From: Psococerastis gibbosa
Lineage: Eukaryota; Arthropoda; Insecta; Psocodea; Psocidae
Length of the DNA: 64,000 bases
Reading direction: 5' to 3'
Assembly (NCBI GenBank): GCA_963971405.1
Contig: OZ020489.1
Coordinates: forward strand, 1,488,001-1,552,000
Positions 63,838-64,000 of this stretch are shown in pieces. Under the pieces are notes generated by a model. That model had not been told where the DNA came from and made no database searches. It was given only the letters and a program-made list of their open reading frames with translations. Every line of letters starts with the position of its first letter. The first letter of the stretch is position 1. Made by a program: the position numbers and the translations under genes.

Positions 63838-64000
63838 TTCTGGAGGCTGGAACTGGAACTGGAACGGGCTGGAACTGGAACGGGCTGGAAGCTGGAACTG
63901 GAACTGGCTGGAACTGGAACTGGCTGGAACTGGAACTGGCTGGAAGCTGGAACTGGCTGGAAGCTGGAACTGGCTGGAAGCTGGAACTGGCTGGAAGCTG
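63838..64000. repeat. tandem repeat upstream of gag
   Basis: GGCTGGAACTGGAACTG and GGCTGGAAGCTGGAACT units repeat to the window edge. It lies where the 5' leader of the LTR element should be. Confidence 0.85.

Larger units (their letters stand above)
59297..64000 (-). mobile_element. CsRn1-type Ty3/Gypsy LTR retrotransposon, looks whole in the visible part
   Basis: 3' LTR at 59297-59683 (two differences by eye from the LTRs at 15755 and 18314), polypurine tract next to it, pol, then gag. The other LTR lies beyond the window. Frames are open across the visible part, so no breaks are seen. Family call rests on the tRNA-Trp primer site of the sister copy, a Gag knuckle of CHCC rather than CCHC type and 4-base duplications, all features of the CsRn1 group. 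Young. Confidence 0.92.

Overview
The window looks like nuclear DNA from an arthropod, most likely a crustacean or another arthropod with a large, repeat-rich genome. It is AT-rich intergenic and intronic sequence holding one widely spaced, GC-rich, 13-exon coding gene. Host assignment rests on the type of secreted protein encoded, the mix of RTE, CR1/Jockey-like and I-like LINEs, a CsRn1-type Ty3/Gypsy element and very abundant short inverted-repeat elements. Nothing bacterial (operons, Shine-Dalgarno sites, CRISPR) is seen.

The one well-supported host gene runs on the + strand from coding exon 1 (ATG at 12635) to a stop at 46162-46164. Thirteen exons with GT..AG borders join in one frame to 3051 nt (1016 residues plus stop). 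The product starts with a signal peptide, has a Pro-rich stretch, six SSKVEV-type repeats, a Gly/Thr/Val core, basic and acidic linkers and a GFPG-rich tail. I recognise it as resembling arthropod secreted proteins of the DUF4758 type, from memory and without a search. A short CpG-rich island at about 4490-4690 is the best upstream promoter or 5' UTR candidate. The introns hold most of the mobile DNA.

Mobile DNA by region: 1-12.6 kb has a 129-bp inverted duplication, a broken cysteine-rich (CXC) family member, hAT-like miniature elements with long C/G runs, and an RTE retrotransposon sitting inside an older LINE. 12.7-28.2 kb (intron 1) has a broken CsRn1-type LTR element, several copies of a roughly 870-bp unclassified repeat (called family A here), two long foldback elements and an I-like LINE 3' end. 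28-46 kb has smaller intronic insertions, including a solo LTR and a PIF-like foldback element. 46-64 kb is gene-poor and has three decayed LINE fragments, a possible old LTR remnant, another family A copy and a CsRn1-type element that looks whole but runs off the right edge.

The layers can be ordered: family A copies are old targets into which LINEs, a SINE-like piece and a palindromic element inserted, each leaving a recognisable target duplication. The CsRn1-type LTR copies and the RTE copy are the youngest.
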